26,745 nt of DNA, from positions 1-26,745 of the forward strand of contig JBBRHE010000022.1 in assembly GCA_038223165.1 (NCBI GenBank), in the 5' to 3' direction. This document shows, piece after piece, positions 7,122-15,204 of the stretch (position 1 is its first letter; each line of letters opens with the position of its first letter). A program made the position numbers and the translations under genes. This DNA is from DASYHQ01 sp038223165 (GTDB lineage Bacteria > Planctomycetota > Phycisphaerae > Tepidisphaerales > Tepidisphaeraceae). Under the pieces are notes generated by a model. It was not told the origin of the DNA. It searched no databases and saw only the letters and a list, made by a program, of their open reading frames with translations.

Positions 7122-7496
7122 TCACCGACAAAGCATATACCCACCGCGAGCCGCGATGACACCCAGCACGACACTGGCGGCGAGATAACCGACCGACGTC
7201 CACGCCCGGCCGTCGCGCAGCAGTTGATCTCCCTCGGCAGAGAACGTCGAGAACGTCGTGAACGCGCCGAGGAACCCGACGCCAATCATCAGCCGGACGT
7301 ATTCGGGCACCACGCCCCGACCCGCATCGGACCCGATCAGACAACCCAGTGCAAAGCTACCGAGTACGTTGATAACCAATGTGCCAAGCGGAAAATCGAT
7401 TCCAAACCGGCCGAACAGTGAGTGGACGCCGAACCGCGCGATGGCACCGGCGAATCCTGCCGAGCCGATGATGAGCAGTTTAAGCATCACGTTCAT
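7122..7496 (-). CDS. crcB: Fluoride channel CrcB/Fluc
   Basis: This 124-residue membrane protein has four predicted helices, the standard Fluc size. It carries the family motifs GAIARF (17-22), FPLGTLVINVLGSFALG (35-51, with pore Asn43) and GFLGAFTTFSTFS, the helix-break and phenylalanine-box region. Fluc dimers export fluoride passively from the cytoplasm. Its ATG overlaps the ruvA stop by 4 bp (ATGA), so translation is probably coupled to ruvA. ruvB follows 55 bp downstream. A second start (MLKLL, three codons in) is possible. No fluoride riboswitch is visible upstream, where the sequence is ruvA coding. Confidence 0.93.
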   Translation of the reverse strand: MNVMLKLLIIGSAGFAGAIARFGVHSLFGRFGIDFPLGTLVINVLGSFALGCLIGSDAGRGVVPEYVRLMIGVGFLGAFTTFSTFSAEGDQLLRDGRAWTSVGYLAASVVLGVIAARGGYMLCR

Positions 7497-8134
7497 CCGC
7501 GCACCGTTCGCAGGCGCAGCATTTCGCGTAACAGGACATCGGTGGACGTAAGAGACGGGTTGGATTGTTTGGCCCGATCGAGAAAATGTTCGGCATCAGC
7601 GCGGCGCTCACCGAGCGCCATCAGCCCGGCGATCGCATCTTCCTCAGCTTGGGCGCGCCGGTTGACGGTCGTCGCAGCGGCTCGTCCTTCGCCTGGGATG
7701 CCGGTCAGCACAAACTTGCCGGCTTTACCGAGCAGCTCCGCAACGATCGTCTCGGCCGTGCGCTTACCGATGCCACCAAGGCCACTGAGATATCGCGTGT
7801 CCTTCGATTCAATCGCAGCGGCAATGTCGCCGGTCGGTTGCGTGAGGGCCTTGAGCGCCTTGCGCGGGCCGATCCCTTTGACGGTCGTAAAAAGCTCGAA
7901 AAACTGCTTGTCCGCCGGCCGCAGGAAGCCAATGAGCGTCGGTTCAAGCCCCCCACGACTCGGATCCCCCGCGAGGTAGAAGATCGTGTGGAACGTCATC
8001 TCCTGACCAACACTGGTGTGCAGGTTGGTCACGTCGACCGCCGGGATGAGCAGTTCATAGAGAAGCGGCCCGCACTCGACGTGAATGCGATCGTCTTCAA
8101 CTCGTTTTAACGTGCCGGTGAGCGCAGAAATCAT
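7493..8134 (-). CDS. ruvA: Holliday junction DNA-binding protein RuvA
   Basis: RuvA tetramers bind the four-way junction and load RuvB. From the ATG at 8134 the protein has 213 residues and begins MISALTGTLKRVEDDRIHVE, the canonical family start. Eight upstream codons are open but unlikely to be used. Domain I is the OB fold with FYLAGDPSRGGLEPTLIGFL. Domain II has two helix-hairpin-helix motifs, around KGIGPRKALKAL and GLGGIGKRTAETIVAEL. A linker precedes domain III (EDAIAGLMALGERRADAEHF), which contacts RuvB. The stop overlaps the crcB start by 4 bp. Confidence 0.95.
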   Translation of the reverse strand: MISALTGTLKRVEDDRIHVECGPLLYELLIPAVDVTNLHTSVGQEMTFHTIFYLAGDPSRGGLEPTLIGFLRPADKQFFELFTTVKGIGPRKALKALTQPTGDIAAAIESKDTRYLSGLGGIGKRTAETIVAELLGKAGKFVLTGIPGEGRAAATTVNRRAQAEEDAIAGLMALGERRADAEHFLDRAKQSNPSLTSTDVLLREMLRLRTVRG

Positions 8135-8400
8135 GAAGCGGTAATTGTAGACGAGCAACGGGTGATTGGCACGGCAACGCCCCCTTCACCGTAGCTTCGG
8201 CGGTTCGCCCATGGTGCCAGAACACCGACACGTCCGACGGTACGCCGTCCGAAGAATTAATCGCGTAAGCGAAACCATGACGAACGATTTTCGTTCTTGG
8301 AGGAAGAAAATCGCTTGCGCTCGTTAGCTCGGGCCGAGTACGGCTTGACACGACGGAGTACCGCCGCTCCACGGTCGAAACGCACGTGCTACGTGAACGA
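8135..8400. other. ruvC-ruvA intergenic stretch without a gene
   Basis: This 266-bp gap interrupts an otherwise tight ruv cluster. No frame here looks coding. It holds several small inverted repeats: GAACG/CGTTC around 8283-8297, CGACGG/CCGTCG around 8230-8245, and TGGCAC/GTGCCA bracketing about 8167-8220. It may be decayed repeat DNA or a leader for ruvA. No clear promoter was found. Confidence 0.45.
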
Positions 8401-8928
8401 TCACGTCTCTTGCGCAGGCGCGACGTCGTCCTCCATGGGCTGCGCGGCGCGGTCCACGACACTGCTCATGCCACAACAGATCGCCACGGCCAGTGCGTCG
8501 GCGACGTCGGGTGGGTCTGGTGGGTCTTTCAGGTTGAAGATCGCCTGCACCGCCCGTTGCATCTGGTGCTTGCTGGCATGGCCATGACCACTGACAGCTT
8601 GTTTAACGCGATTGGCGCTGATCTGCTCGATAGCGCACCCGTGTCGCGCCGCAACCAGCAGGATCACCCCGCGCGCGTGGGCCATGAGGATCGCGGTGCG
8701 CGGGTGGTTGTAATGCGCGTAGAGCATTTCAACCGCAACGATCGCCGGGCGGTGCTCCACGATGATCTGGTCCAGTTCACGGTCCAATTCGACCAGACGG
8801 CTTGGGATCGGTGTCTTCGGTTGCAAGCGGATGACCCCACCATCGATCAGCTTCGGGCGGAACGGATGCGACTCGATCACACCGTAACCGGTCAACTGCA
8901 GGCCAGGATCGATGCCGAGGATGCGCAT
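8401..8928 (-). CDS. ruvC: Holliday junction resolvase RuvC
   Basis: RuvC is the endonuclease that cuts Holliday junctions moved by RuvAB. From the ATG at 8928 it has 175 residues and starts MRILGIDPG. The catalytic acids sit at the expected spacing: D7, E67 (in VAVEMLYAHYN), D141 and D144 (in DVADALAVA). Motif HASKHQMQRAV lies between them. Upstream open codons translate a TTCATCC-type repeat and are not part of the gene. There is no Shine-Dalgarno site before the ATG. The gene is 266 bp upstream of ruvA on the same strand. Confidence 0.96.
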   Translation of the reverse strand: MRILGIDPGLQLTGYGVIESHPFRPKLIDGGVIRLQPKTPIPSRLVELDRELDQIIVEHRPAIVAVEMLYAHYNHPRTAILMAHARGVILLVAARHGCAIEQISANRVKQAVSGHGHASKHQMQRAVQAIFNLKDPPDPPDVADALAVAICCGMSSVVDRAAQPMEDDVAPAQET

Positions 8929-8937
8929 GATGAGTAA

Positions 8938-8965
8938 GGATGAAGTATGAAGGATGAAGGATGAA
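8938..8965. repeat. Heptamer tandem repeat (GGATGAA)x4
   Basis: Four 7-bp units, one with two changes (GTATGAA), occupy 8938-8965 immediately upstream of ruvC. On the minus strand they read TTCATCC. A related CATCCTTC segment lies in the opposite orientation near 9040. From memory, this type of simple repeat is common between planctomycete genes. Confidence 0.7.
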
Positions 8966-9007
8966 AAGGGAAAAGAGGCAACGCGCCATTCCTTCTTATC
9001 CAACGAA

Positions 9008-9054
9008 GAAGGCTGAAGGAGAAGTGGCCTTAGCCCTTTCATCCTTCAGCCTTC
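9008..9054 (-). terminator. Hairpin downstream of the large secreted-protein gene
   Basis: GAAGGCTGAAGGA (9008-9020) is the exact reverse complement of TCCTTCAGCCTTC (9042-9054), with a 21-nt loop. It starts 18 bp after the stop of the minus-strand gene ending at 9073. On that strand a pyrimidine-rich stretch follows. It is a plausible terminator separating that gene from ruvC. Confidence 0.45.
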
Positions 9055-9072
9055 GTCTTTCAAAACTTACTC

Positions 9073-10965
9073 TTACAGACCACCATTGTCCGCCGGTGGT
9101 TGAGGCTGAGGGCCACCACCACGAGGGGCGAAGTTGGCATACAGTTGCATGAAGGCGCTGGTCACGCTCTGGATGAGTGGTGTGGGGACATGGAAATCAC
9201 CACGGATCGCCGGGCCGTCGGTCGCGAGCGTCATGCCGACCGGGGGCAGGTTCTCACCGAAGTTGACGTTGAACGGCAGGCCGTTCTGCTGGGCGTAGCC
9301 CATGGCCGTGTTCAGGATGACGTCGACAGCGATGTAGTACTCAGCGATGCGGGTCTTGGGCAACTGAGAGGCCGTTGCCTTGACCGGTTCGGTCTTGCTC
9401 AGCACTTCTTCATTGGCCTTGGCCGACTTGATAGCCGCGCTGAGGTTGGCCGCCGACACGCCCGACGCGATCAGGACCGTCTTGTCGTCCAGCTTGCCAC
9501 TGACGCCCGAGACGCCCTCTGGGCCGTACATGATGCTCATCATCTGCTGCATCTGCGCTGCTTCGGGGCTCGCCGGGTCGGCGGCCATTTCCGACTTGAA
9601 CGCGTCGAACGTCACACCGTCGACCTGCCTCGCTGCGGGTGTCCAGGTCGTCTTCATCGAGCCGATGCCCTGGCCTTGGAAGATCGACATGATCTGTTCC
9701 TGACCCGCCATCAGTTCCTTCTGGGCTGAAGCGATGGTGTCCGCGTCACCGCGCACGATGTTGATCTGCTGGAGGATCGCTTCCTGCATCAACTGGCCCT
9801 TGGGGGCAAACAGGCCCGACGTGTAGCCCGTCGCGGCGCCGATCGATTTTTCGGCGGCCACGATCACACCGGCGATCGCCTTGGTGTCGGCGTCGTCGAT
9901 GGTGTTCAGTTCCTTCAGCACCGGTGAGACCAGATCGTTCCACGCGGGCGCTAAGGCCTTCGAATCCCACGCCATGCCACCGTACACCAGGTATTTGGCT
10001 GCGGGCAGGCCGCTCAGCAGCGACCCGCTGGAGCCCTTGAGCGTCGACAGCAGCTTCCCACCGTACGTGTCGGGTTTGAACTCCGCCGCCAGCGTGCTGT
10101 TGATGCCCGCATCGGTCAGGTTCAGGCTGTAGGTGGCGCTGGTCGCGTCCTTCGCGAACGCCTCCATGATATCGATGCCCTTGTTCGCCGCTGCCTTCAT
10201 GACGGGCAGGAACTTCTTGGCCATCGCTTGGCGCTTGGCGGTTTCCTCATCGACCGCGTTGGGGTCGTTGGGGTCGACCTCGTCGGCGTTCATCCGCGCC
10301 GGGGCGGCCAGCACGTCCTTCTCCAACTCGGCAAGCCAGAACGTCCGGTTCTTCTGGATGGCGCTGAGCATCATCGGCCGCAGCGCCGTGAAATTCGCGA
10401 AGATCACCACGTCCTTCTCGGCCAGTTCCTTGTTCGCAAACGAACCCTCGGGTTTCACACCCGTGGGCTTGGCAGCGAGCGTCAGCTTCGACGGGCTGAC
10501 GGCAGCGTACTTGCCCCACTCTTTGACGAATGCGGGCTCACCCTCGGGCGTCGTCGTCTCGGTGATGTCCCCTTCGGTCTTCGCATCAGCGAAGTTGCCG
10601 AGGAATTCCTTGTAGTCGCTGACCGGGATCAGAAACACGAACGACTTGTCGCGCGCGCCGGTCTTGTCGGGGTCGATGAACGCCATGGCCATCTCGCCGT
10701 TGACGTCCAGGCCCTGCTTGATGCCCAGCTTGGCCTCAAGCGCCTTCAACGGGTCTGCGGCGTCGGGGGACATCTGGTCCAGCCCCAGCTTCTTGGCCAG
10801 GTCACCGGCTTTGGCCGAGACTTTGCCGAGGTTTGCCACGCGGACCACGACCAGCGTGTCGGCGGGCAGCTGCTGCAGCACCTGCGCCCCGGCAACACAC
10901 GCACAAGCCAGTGAAACGGCCAACCCAACGGCGGCGATACGGCGACGGACGACGTTCACGTTCAT
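9073..10965 (-). CDS. Large exported protein of unknown function (DUF3352-like)
   Basis: This 630-residue protein has a clear signal peptide (VRRRIAAVGLAVSLACACVA, probable cleavage after AGA near residue 27). It then begins QVLQQLPADTLVVVRVANLG, the 'too-many-to-fail' opening seen in DUF3352-like exported proteins. A segment around residues 105-125 (KSFVFLIPVSDYKEFLGNF) recurs in that group. It has no visible catalytic motif, and the C-terminus is Gly/Pro-rich (APRGGGPQPQPPADNGGL). It probably acts outside the inner membrane. The ATG at 10965 has a strong ribosome-binding site (AAAGGAG, 6 nt spacing), and a promoter candidate lies about 105 bp upstream. The gene is monocistronic by layout. 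The family link is a resemblance judged by eye. Confidence 0.8.
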   Translation of the reverse strand: MNVNVVRRRIAAVGLAVSLACACVAGAQVLQQLPADTLVVVRVANLGKVSAKAGDLAKKLGLDQMSPDAADPLKALEAKLGIKQGLDVNGEMAMAFIDPDKTGARDKSFVFLIPVSDYKEFLGNFADAKTEGDITETTTPEGEPAFVKEWGKYAAVSPSKLTLAAKPTGVKPEGSFANKELAEKDVVIFANFTALRPMMLSAIQKNRTFWLAELEKDVLAAPARMNADEVDPNDPNAVDEETAKRQAMAKKFLPVMKAAANKGIDIMEAFAKDATSATYSLNLTDAGINSTLAAEFKPDTYGGKLLSTLKGSSGSLLSGLPAAKYLVYGGMAWDSKALAPAWNDLVSPVLKELNTIDDADTKAIAGVIVAAEKSIGAATGYTSGLFAPKGQLMQEAILQQINIVRGDADTIASAQKELMAGQEQIMSIFQGQGIGSMKTTWTPAARQVDGVTFDAFKSEMAADPASPEAAQMQQMMSIMYGPEGVSGVSGKLDDKTVLIASGVSAANLSAAIKSAKANEEVLSKTEPVKATASQLPKTRIAEYYIAVDVILNTAMGYAQQNGLPFNVNFGENLPPVGMTLATDGPAIRGDFHVPTPLIQSVTSAFMQLYANFAPRGGGPQPQPPADNGGL

Positions 10966-11069
10966 GGAGACTCCTTTGATTAGCTCTTCCGACGATCAAT
11001 CCGAACCACGGACCCACGTTCAGCGCGCAGACAATAGACACGGTTCACCGCGACGCGTTGGGAGCGCAG

Positions 11070-11097
11070 ATCGTACCCGCGACGGAAATCCGGTCAA
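11070..11097 (-). promoter_or_regulatory. Candidate promoter of the large exported-protein gene
   Basis: On the minus strand, TTGACC (11092-11097) and TACGAT (11070-11075) are separated by 16 bp. Transcription would start near 11063, leaving a leader of about 98 nt before the ATG at 10965. This is a prediction from consensus match only. Confidence 0.4.
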
Positions 11098-11217
11098 ACG
11101 GGCGAATTCCACTACCATCATTTACACCGGTGCCGACGCCGCGCGATCTTCGCCGCAACGTCCCGTAACCTGCCATTCCAAATCCGCGCAGATATTTGAC
11201 TGGATGCCTGTAACCCG

Positions 11218-13704
11218 TCATTCAGACCGGCGTCCCACGAGGCTGGCGACGATCAGCAGCAGTTCGGCCGGTTCGATCGGTTTGACGGCGTGCATCTGGT
11301 AACCGGCGCGCAAGGCATTCATGCGGTCGACCGTCCGCGCGTACGCCGTCAACGCCACCGCCGGGGTCTGGCCACCCTTGTCCACCGGCAGTGAACGCAG
11401 CCAGCGGATGAGCGAGTAACCGTCCTCATTCGGCATGCCGATGTCGCTGACGACCACGTCGAACCGGTCGTTCGTCAACCACTGGCGCGCCTCGGCGACG
11501 CTGCCGGCCGTCTCGACGACCGCGCCGCAGTCGGTCAGCAGGCGATGCAGCACCACCCGCGCGTCGGGCTCATCGTCGATGGCCAGAACGCGGACACCGT
11601 CGAGGCTGACGCAGGCATCGTGCTGTTCCTTCAACGTTGCCGGCGCGCGCGGGTGCTCACGTTCGGGGTCCGGCTCGGGATGGAGCGCCATCAACGGCAA
11701 CTGCACGTTGAACGTCGACCCCTGCCCGACGCCCGGGCTCTTCACGTGCACCGTGCCACCGTGCAGGTCGACCAGTTGTTTGACGATCGACAGGCCCAGC
11801 CCCAAGCCACCGTGCCGGCGCGTGGTCGTGGCGTCGGCTTGGCGAAAACGGTCGAAGACAAAGGGAAGAAACTCGGGCTTGATGCCTTCACCCGTGTCAC
11901 TGACGCCGATCTCGATGTGCGCGTTCACCCGCTGCAACACCACCTGCACGCGGCCGGCCTTGGGCGTGAACTTGATCGCGTTGCTCAGCAGATTCCAGAA
12001 CACCTGCTGCAGGCGGTTGGGATCGCCGTTGATGGGCATAGTGGTCGGGTCGAACACCGTCTGCACCCGAATGCCCTTGGCGTCGGCAGCGGGTCGGAGC
12101 GTGTCGACTGCGGACTGCACGATCGCCGCGAGGTCGACCCGCTGGACGTCGAGCCGGATCTTGCCACTGATGATGCGGCTCATGTCCAGCAGGTCCTCAA
12201 TGATCTGCGTCTGCGCCCGCGCGTTGCGGTCGATCGTCGAAAGTCCCTCTTCGAGGTCTTCGGCCGTGATACTCCCGTTGCGCAGGATCTGAGCCCACCC
12301 GACGATCGCGTTCAGCGGGGTGCGCAGCTCGTGACTGAGGGTCGCGAGAAAGTCGTCCTTCATCCGGCTGGTGCGCTCGGCCTCGGCGCGAGCGGCGCTT
12401 TCGGACTCGGCCAGTTGACGGGCGTTCGCCTCGCTCTGGCGCAGCGCGGTCTCGGCAAGCTTGGCCTCGGTGACGTCCAGGTACGTGCCGATGAACCGGA
12501 CGGCCATCGGTTGCCCACCGACCCCCTCGAAGCCCGCGCGACCGCTCACGCGAAGCCAGCGAACCTCGCCGTCGGTCCGCACGATGCGCTGTTCGACCTC
12601 GAAATCGCCTTGGCCGCGCGGGTCCATCGCCGCGCCCACGGTCGCCATCACTCGGTCGTAATCGTCTACGTGAAAGTGCGACTGCACCCTGGCGAAGGTC
12701 AACGACTCATCGATCGCCCAGCCGTAGATCTCGCGACCGCGGTCGTTGACGGTTACGACGTCCGTGCGCAGGTCGATCACGAACGTCCCCAACTGCGAGA
12801 TCGCCAGCGCCAACCGCAACTGCTCCTCACTGGCCGCCCGTTCCAGCTCTGCCAGCTTGCGAGCCGTCTCGTCGACCGTGATGCCGTCGAACCGGATGGG
12901 ATCGCCAGCCGAGTCGTAATAAGCCCGACCGATCGCGCGGATCCATTTGACGTGCTCACCGTCGAGCGAGACGGTGCGATAGTCGATGTTGTAGAGCTGG
13001 CGCAACCGCACGCTCTCATCGATCGCGGAACGCGTTCGCTCGCGGTCGTCAGGGTGCATGCGATCGTAGAACGTGCCGATCATCACGTCGGCGTCGGGCG
13101 CGAGGTGGAAGTGCTCCTTGACCTTTACGTCCCAAACCAGCCGATCGAAGGGCAATGGGCAGTACCACACCCCGACGTTCGCGCCAGCGACGACCATCTC
13201 CATCTGGTCGCGACTGCGCTCGGCGGCCTCGTCGGCACGCTTGATCGCCTGTGTCGCGAGGCGCGCCTGCGTGCGGTCGCGGGAGACCTTGGTGAAACCG
13301 CGCAACCGGCGATCGTCGTCGTACGTCGGCACCATGACGCCACTGGCGTAAAACCGGCTGCCGTCCTTGCGCTGTCGCCAACCCTCGGCTTCGGCGCGAC
13401 CGGCCTGCCGCGCGGTGCTCATCTCGGCCTGCGGCACACCCTTGGCACGGTCTTCCGGGGTCCAGAGGATCTCGGCGGCGCGACCGACGATCTCCGCCTC
13501 GGGCCAGCCGAAGACCAACTCGGCGCCGGCGTTCCAGTCCATGACGACGCCCGCAGGGTCGATCATGAAGATCGCGTAGTCACGGACGCTTTGCAGGATC
13601 AGCCGCAAACGCTCATCGCGGTCGCGCAACGTCGTGCGCATGCGGGCGTCGGGGACTTCGGACAAAGCCGGAGAGTCGACATGCGGTTGAATGGGATCGG
13701 CCAT
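11218..13704 (-). CDS. Hybrid sensor histidine kinase with three PAS domains and a C-terminal receiver
   Basis: This 828-residue protein lacks a signal peptide or membrane helix and so is probably cytoplasmic. Domain order is PAS (about 33-150), PAS with a PAC segment (about 165-285), PAS/PAC (about 292-415), a short coiled coil (420-450), HisKA with phospho-acceptor H458 in LATLSHELRTPLNAIVGWAQ, HATPase_c, and a receiver domain. The ATPase has N-box NLLSNAIKFTP (571-581), DTGEGI (603-608) and GGLGLGLSIVKQLVDLHGG (632-650). The receiver has an acidic pair at D710/D711, phospho-acceptor D754 (VVVSDIGMP) and K808. The signal is unknown. No response regulator or output gene is adjacent, so it is an orphan. 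A good promoter match lies about 125 bp upstream. Confidence 0.93.
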   Translation of the reverse strand: MADPIQPHVDSPALSEVPDARMRTTLRDRDERLRLILQSVRDYAIFMIDPAGVVMDWNAGAELVFGWPEAEIVGRAAEILWTPEDRAKGVPQAEMSTARQAGRAEAEGWRQRKDGSRFYASGVMVPTYDDDRRLRGFTKVSRDRTQARLATQAIKRADEAAERSRDQMEMVVAGANVGVWYCPLPFDRLVWDVKVKEHFHLAPDADVMIGTFYDRMHPDDRERTRSAIDESVRLRQLYNIDYRTVSLDGEHVKWIRAIGRAYYDSAGDPIRFDGITVDETARKLAELERAASEEQLRLALAISQLGTFVIDLRTDVVTVNDRGREIYGWAIDESLTFARVQSHFHVDDYDRVMATVGAAMDPRGQGDFEVEQRIVRTDGEVRWLRVSGRAGFEGVGGQPMAVRFIGTYLDVTEAKLAETALRQSEANARQLAESESAARAEAERTSRMKDDFLATLSHELRTPLNAIVGWAQILRNGSITAEDLEEGLSTIDRNARAQTQIIEDLLDMSRIISGKIRLDVQRVDLAAIVQSAVDTLRPAADAKGIRVQTVFDPTTMPINGDPNRLQQVFWNLLSNAIKFTPKAGRVQVVLQRVNAHIEIGVSDTGEGIKPEFLPFVFDRFRQADATTTRRHGGLGLGLSIVKQLVDLHGGTVHVKSPGVGQGSTFNVQLPLMALHPEPDPEREHPRAPATLKEQHDACVSLDGVRVLAIDDEPDARVVLHRLLTDCGAVVETAGSVAEARQWLTNDRFDVVVSDIGMPNEDGYSLIRWLRSLPVDKGGQTPAVALTAYARTVDRMNALRAGYQMHAVKPIEPAELLLIVASLVGRRSE

Positions 13705-13828
13705 GAAAACGACTCGTCGCAGATTGCGGCGCGGAGCCCGGCGGTCTTACGGTACGACGACCCGCAGTATCTACCACCGGTCGTCCGACTCGGAGCGTAC
13801 CGGGCCAACAGTGCCCCTGACAACGCAC

Positions 13829-13857
13829 ATTAAAGCCGACATATACCGTCGTGTGAA
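13829..13857 (-). promoter_or_regulatory. Predicted sigma-70-type promoter of the hybrid kinase
   Basis: Minus-strand TTCACA (13852-13857) and TTTAAT (13829-13834) are separated by exactly 17 bp. Each matches consensus at 5 of 6 positions. Transcription would start near 13822, giving a leader of about 118 nt before the kinase ATG at 13704. Confidence 0.55.
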
Positions 13858-13900
13858 TCGAGGCAGGCAAAATGGGTAACGGGTGCCGCCCTTGTCTGCA

Positions 13901-14926
13901 TTAACCGACAGACTGCGGCATGCCCCCCGCCACCGACGACGCCGCAGCAGCCAGCACTAGACGCAGGCCTTCGACACCGTCGGTAATGTCCGACCGCAAC
14001 CGCTCGGTCCCGCGTATCGCGCCCAGGAAGTTGGCGCTCAGCTCGTCATAGCAGTTGACGTCGCTTTTCACTTCTTCACGGACGATGGCCTCGGGGTCCA
14101 TGTCCGGCCCGACGCGCCCACCGTGGTTGACGAACGTTGCTTCGTCAAACCCGCGGAACGTTACGCAGACCTTCTCGCACAGCACCGTCGCAGCGATCGA
14201 CCCTTTGATCGGGTCGGCGGCGTTGGCGGCGCAGAGGCTTGCGATAGCGCCGTTGGCAAAGCGAATCGTCGAGGCGCTGACGTCGTCAACGGTGTAGTCG
14301 GGCATGTGACGGTGCACGAGATTGTCCGCAAACCCGCAGACGGTCTGTGCGTCACCGAAAAGGTATCGGGCCAGGTCGTAGAGATGGATCGACTGTTCAA
14401 CGAGCTGCCCACCTCCCAGCTTGGGATCGCGCCACCATTTGGAAAACAGCCCGTTGACGAAGAAGTGCCCCTGCATGAGCACCGGTCGACCGGCCGAGCC
14501 GTCGTCGATCATTTTCTTCAGCTTCATCGCCGGGCCGGTGTGGCGCATGTGGTGCCCGATCTGGCACAATACACCTGCGTCACGAATTGCCGTCGCGATG
14601 GAGTTGGCGCGTTCCATCGACAGCGCGATCGGCTTTTCGAGCATCAGGTGAATGCCCTTGGCCGCGGCCGCTTCGACTTCCCCATTGTGCGCGCCGGGTG
14701 GGATAGCGACGTACAGGACGTCGATCATCTCAGCATCGAGCATCTTCTGGAAACTGTCGAACACCTCGGCACCCCCACCCGTGTGCTTCGTGTTGAAGTC
14801 ATGGGCTTTCTGCGGGTTGTGATTATACAACGCCGTCACGCGCACCCCGGGCAGCTTCTGAACCGCCTTGGCGTGAACACTGTTGATCCAACCCGTACCG
14901 AAAAGTCCAACGCGAATTTCGTCCAT
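13901..14926 (-). CDS. Gfo/Idh/MocA-family oxidoreductase
   Basis: This 341-residue NAD(P)-dependent sugar dehydrogenase-like protein has an N-terminal Rossmann fold with VGLFGTGW (6-13). The family's EKP motif is at 97-99 (LMLEKPIALSMERAN), followed by the IGHHMRHTGPAMKLKKMI block. The C-terminal alpha/beta domain includes KWWRDPKLGGGQLVEQSIHL, where the conserved His is likely part of the active site. There is no Tat or Sec signal, unlike many planctomycete members, so it should be cytoplasmic. It starts 9 bp after the GH116 remnant and lies downstream of the GH172 gene on the same strand. A role in oxidising the released sugar is inferred from that context. Substrate is unknown. Confidence 0.9.
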   Translation of the reverse strand: MDEIRVGLFGTGWINSVHAKAVQKLPGVRVTALYNHNPQKAHDFNTKHTGGGAEVFDSFQKMLDAEMIDVLYVAIPPGAHNGEVEAAAAKGIHLMLEKPIALSMERANSIATAIRDAGVLCQIGHHMRHTGPAMKLKKMIDDGSAGRPVLMQGHFFVNGLFSKWWRDPKLGGGQLVEQSIHLYDLARYLFGDAQTVCGFADNLVHRHMPDYTVDDVSASTIRFANGAIASLCAANAADPIKGSIAATVLCEKVCVTFRGFDEATFVNHGGRVGPDMDPEAIVREEVKSDVNCYDELSANFLGAIRGTERLRSDITDGVEGLRLVLAAAASSVAGGMPQSVG

Positions 14927-14935
14927 AACCCAATT

Positions 14936-15178
14936 CTATACGCTCGACCGCCACGCCTTACCAGCGCGGACGACGACTTCCCAGCACCGCGTAGCTCGCC
15001 ACCGCGCGGGAAAAATCCGCAGCCCGCCATGCCCGTTCAGACAGATCGATCCCGCGCCGATGCCTCCCAGGGGCATTGCGATTTGAAGCAATTGCGGTCC
15101 GGTGAGTGAGCGGACGGTCGGTGGAAGGGGAAAGTCATGGCCGAAATCATCCTCACCCAACCTCTTCCACGAGTACAT
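14936..15178 (-). pseudogene. 5' remnant of a GH116 (GBA2-type glucosylceramidase/beta-glucosidase) gene
   Basis: An 80-codon frame starts at the ATG at 15178. Residues about 24-55 (SLTGPQLLQIAMPLGGIGAG, then SICLNGHGGL) match the highly conserved N-terminal entry of GH116 proteins. Such proteins normally continue for several hundred residues. Here the similarity stops right after GGL. About 26 unrelated residues (starting RIFPARWRATRCWEVV) lead to a TAG at 14936. The next gene starts 9 bp later, so the rest is deleted rather than frameshifted nearby. It follows the GH172 stop by 26 bp and was probably once part of that operon. The match is recognised from family motifs, not from a search. 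Confidence 0.65.
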
Positions 15179-15204
15179 TGGAGACGGTCCAGACAAAATG
15201 CCCG

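Noticed and set aside
11545..13833. A 762-codon plus-strand open frame
   Set aside because: It is the antisense shadow of the hybrid histidine kinase and has no domain-like sequence.
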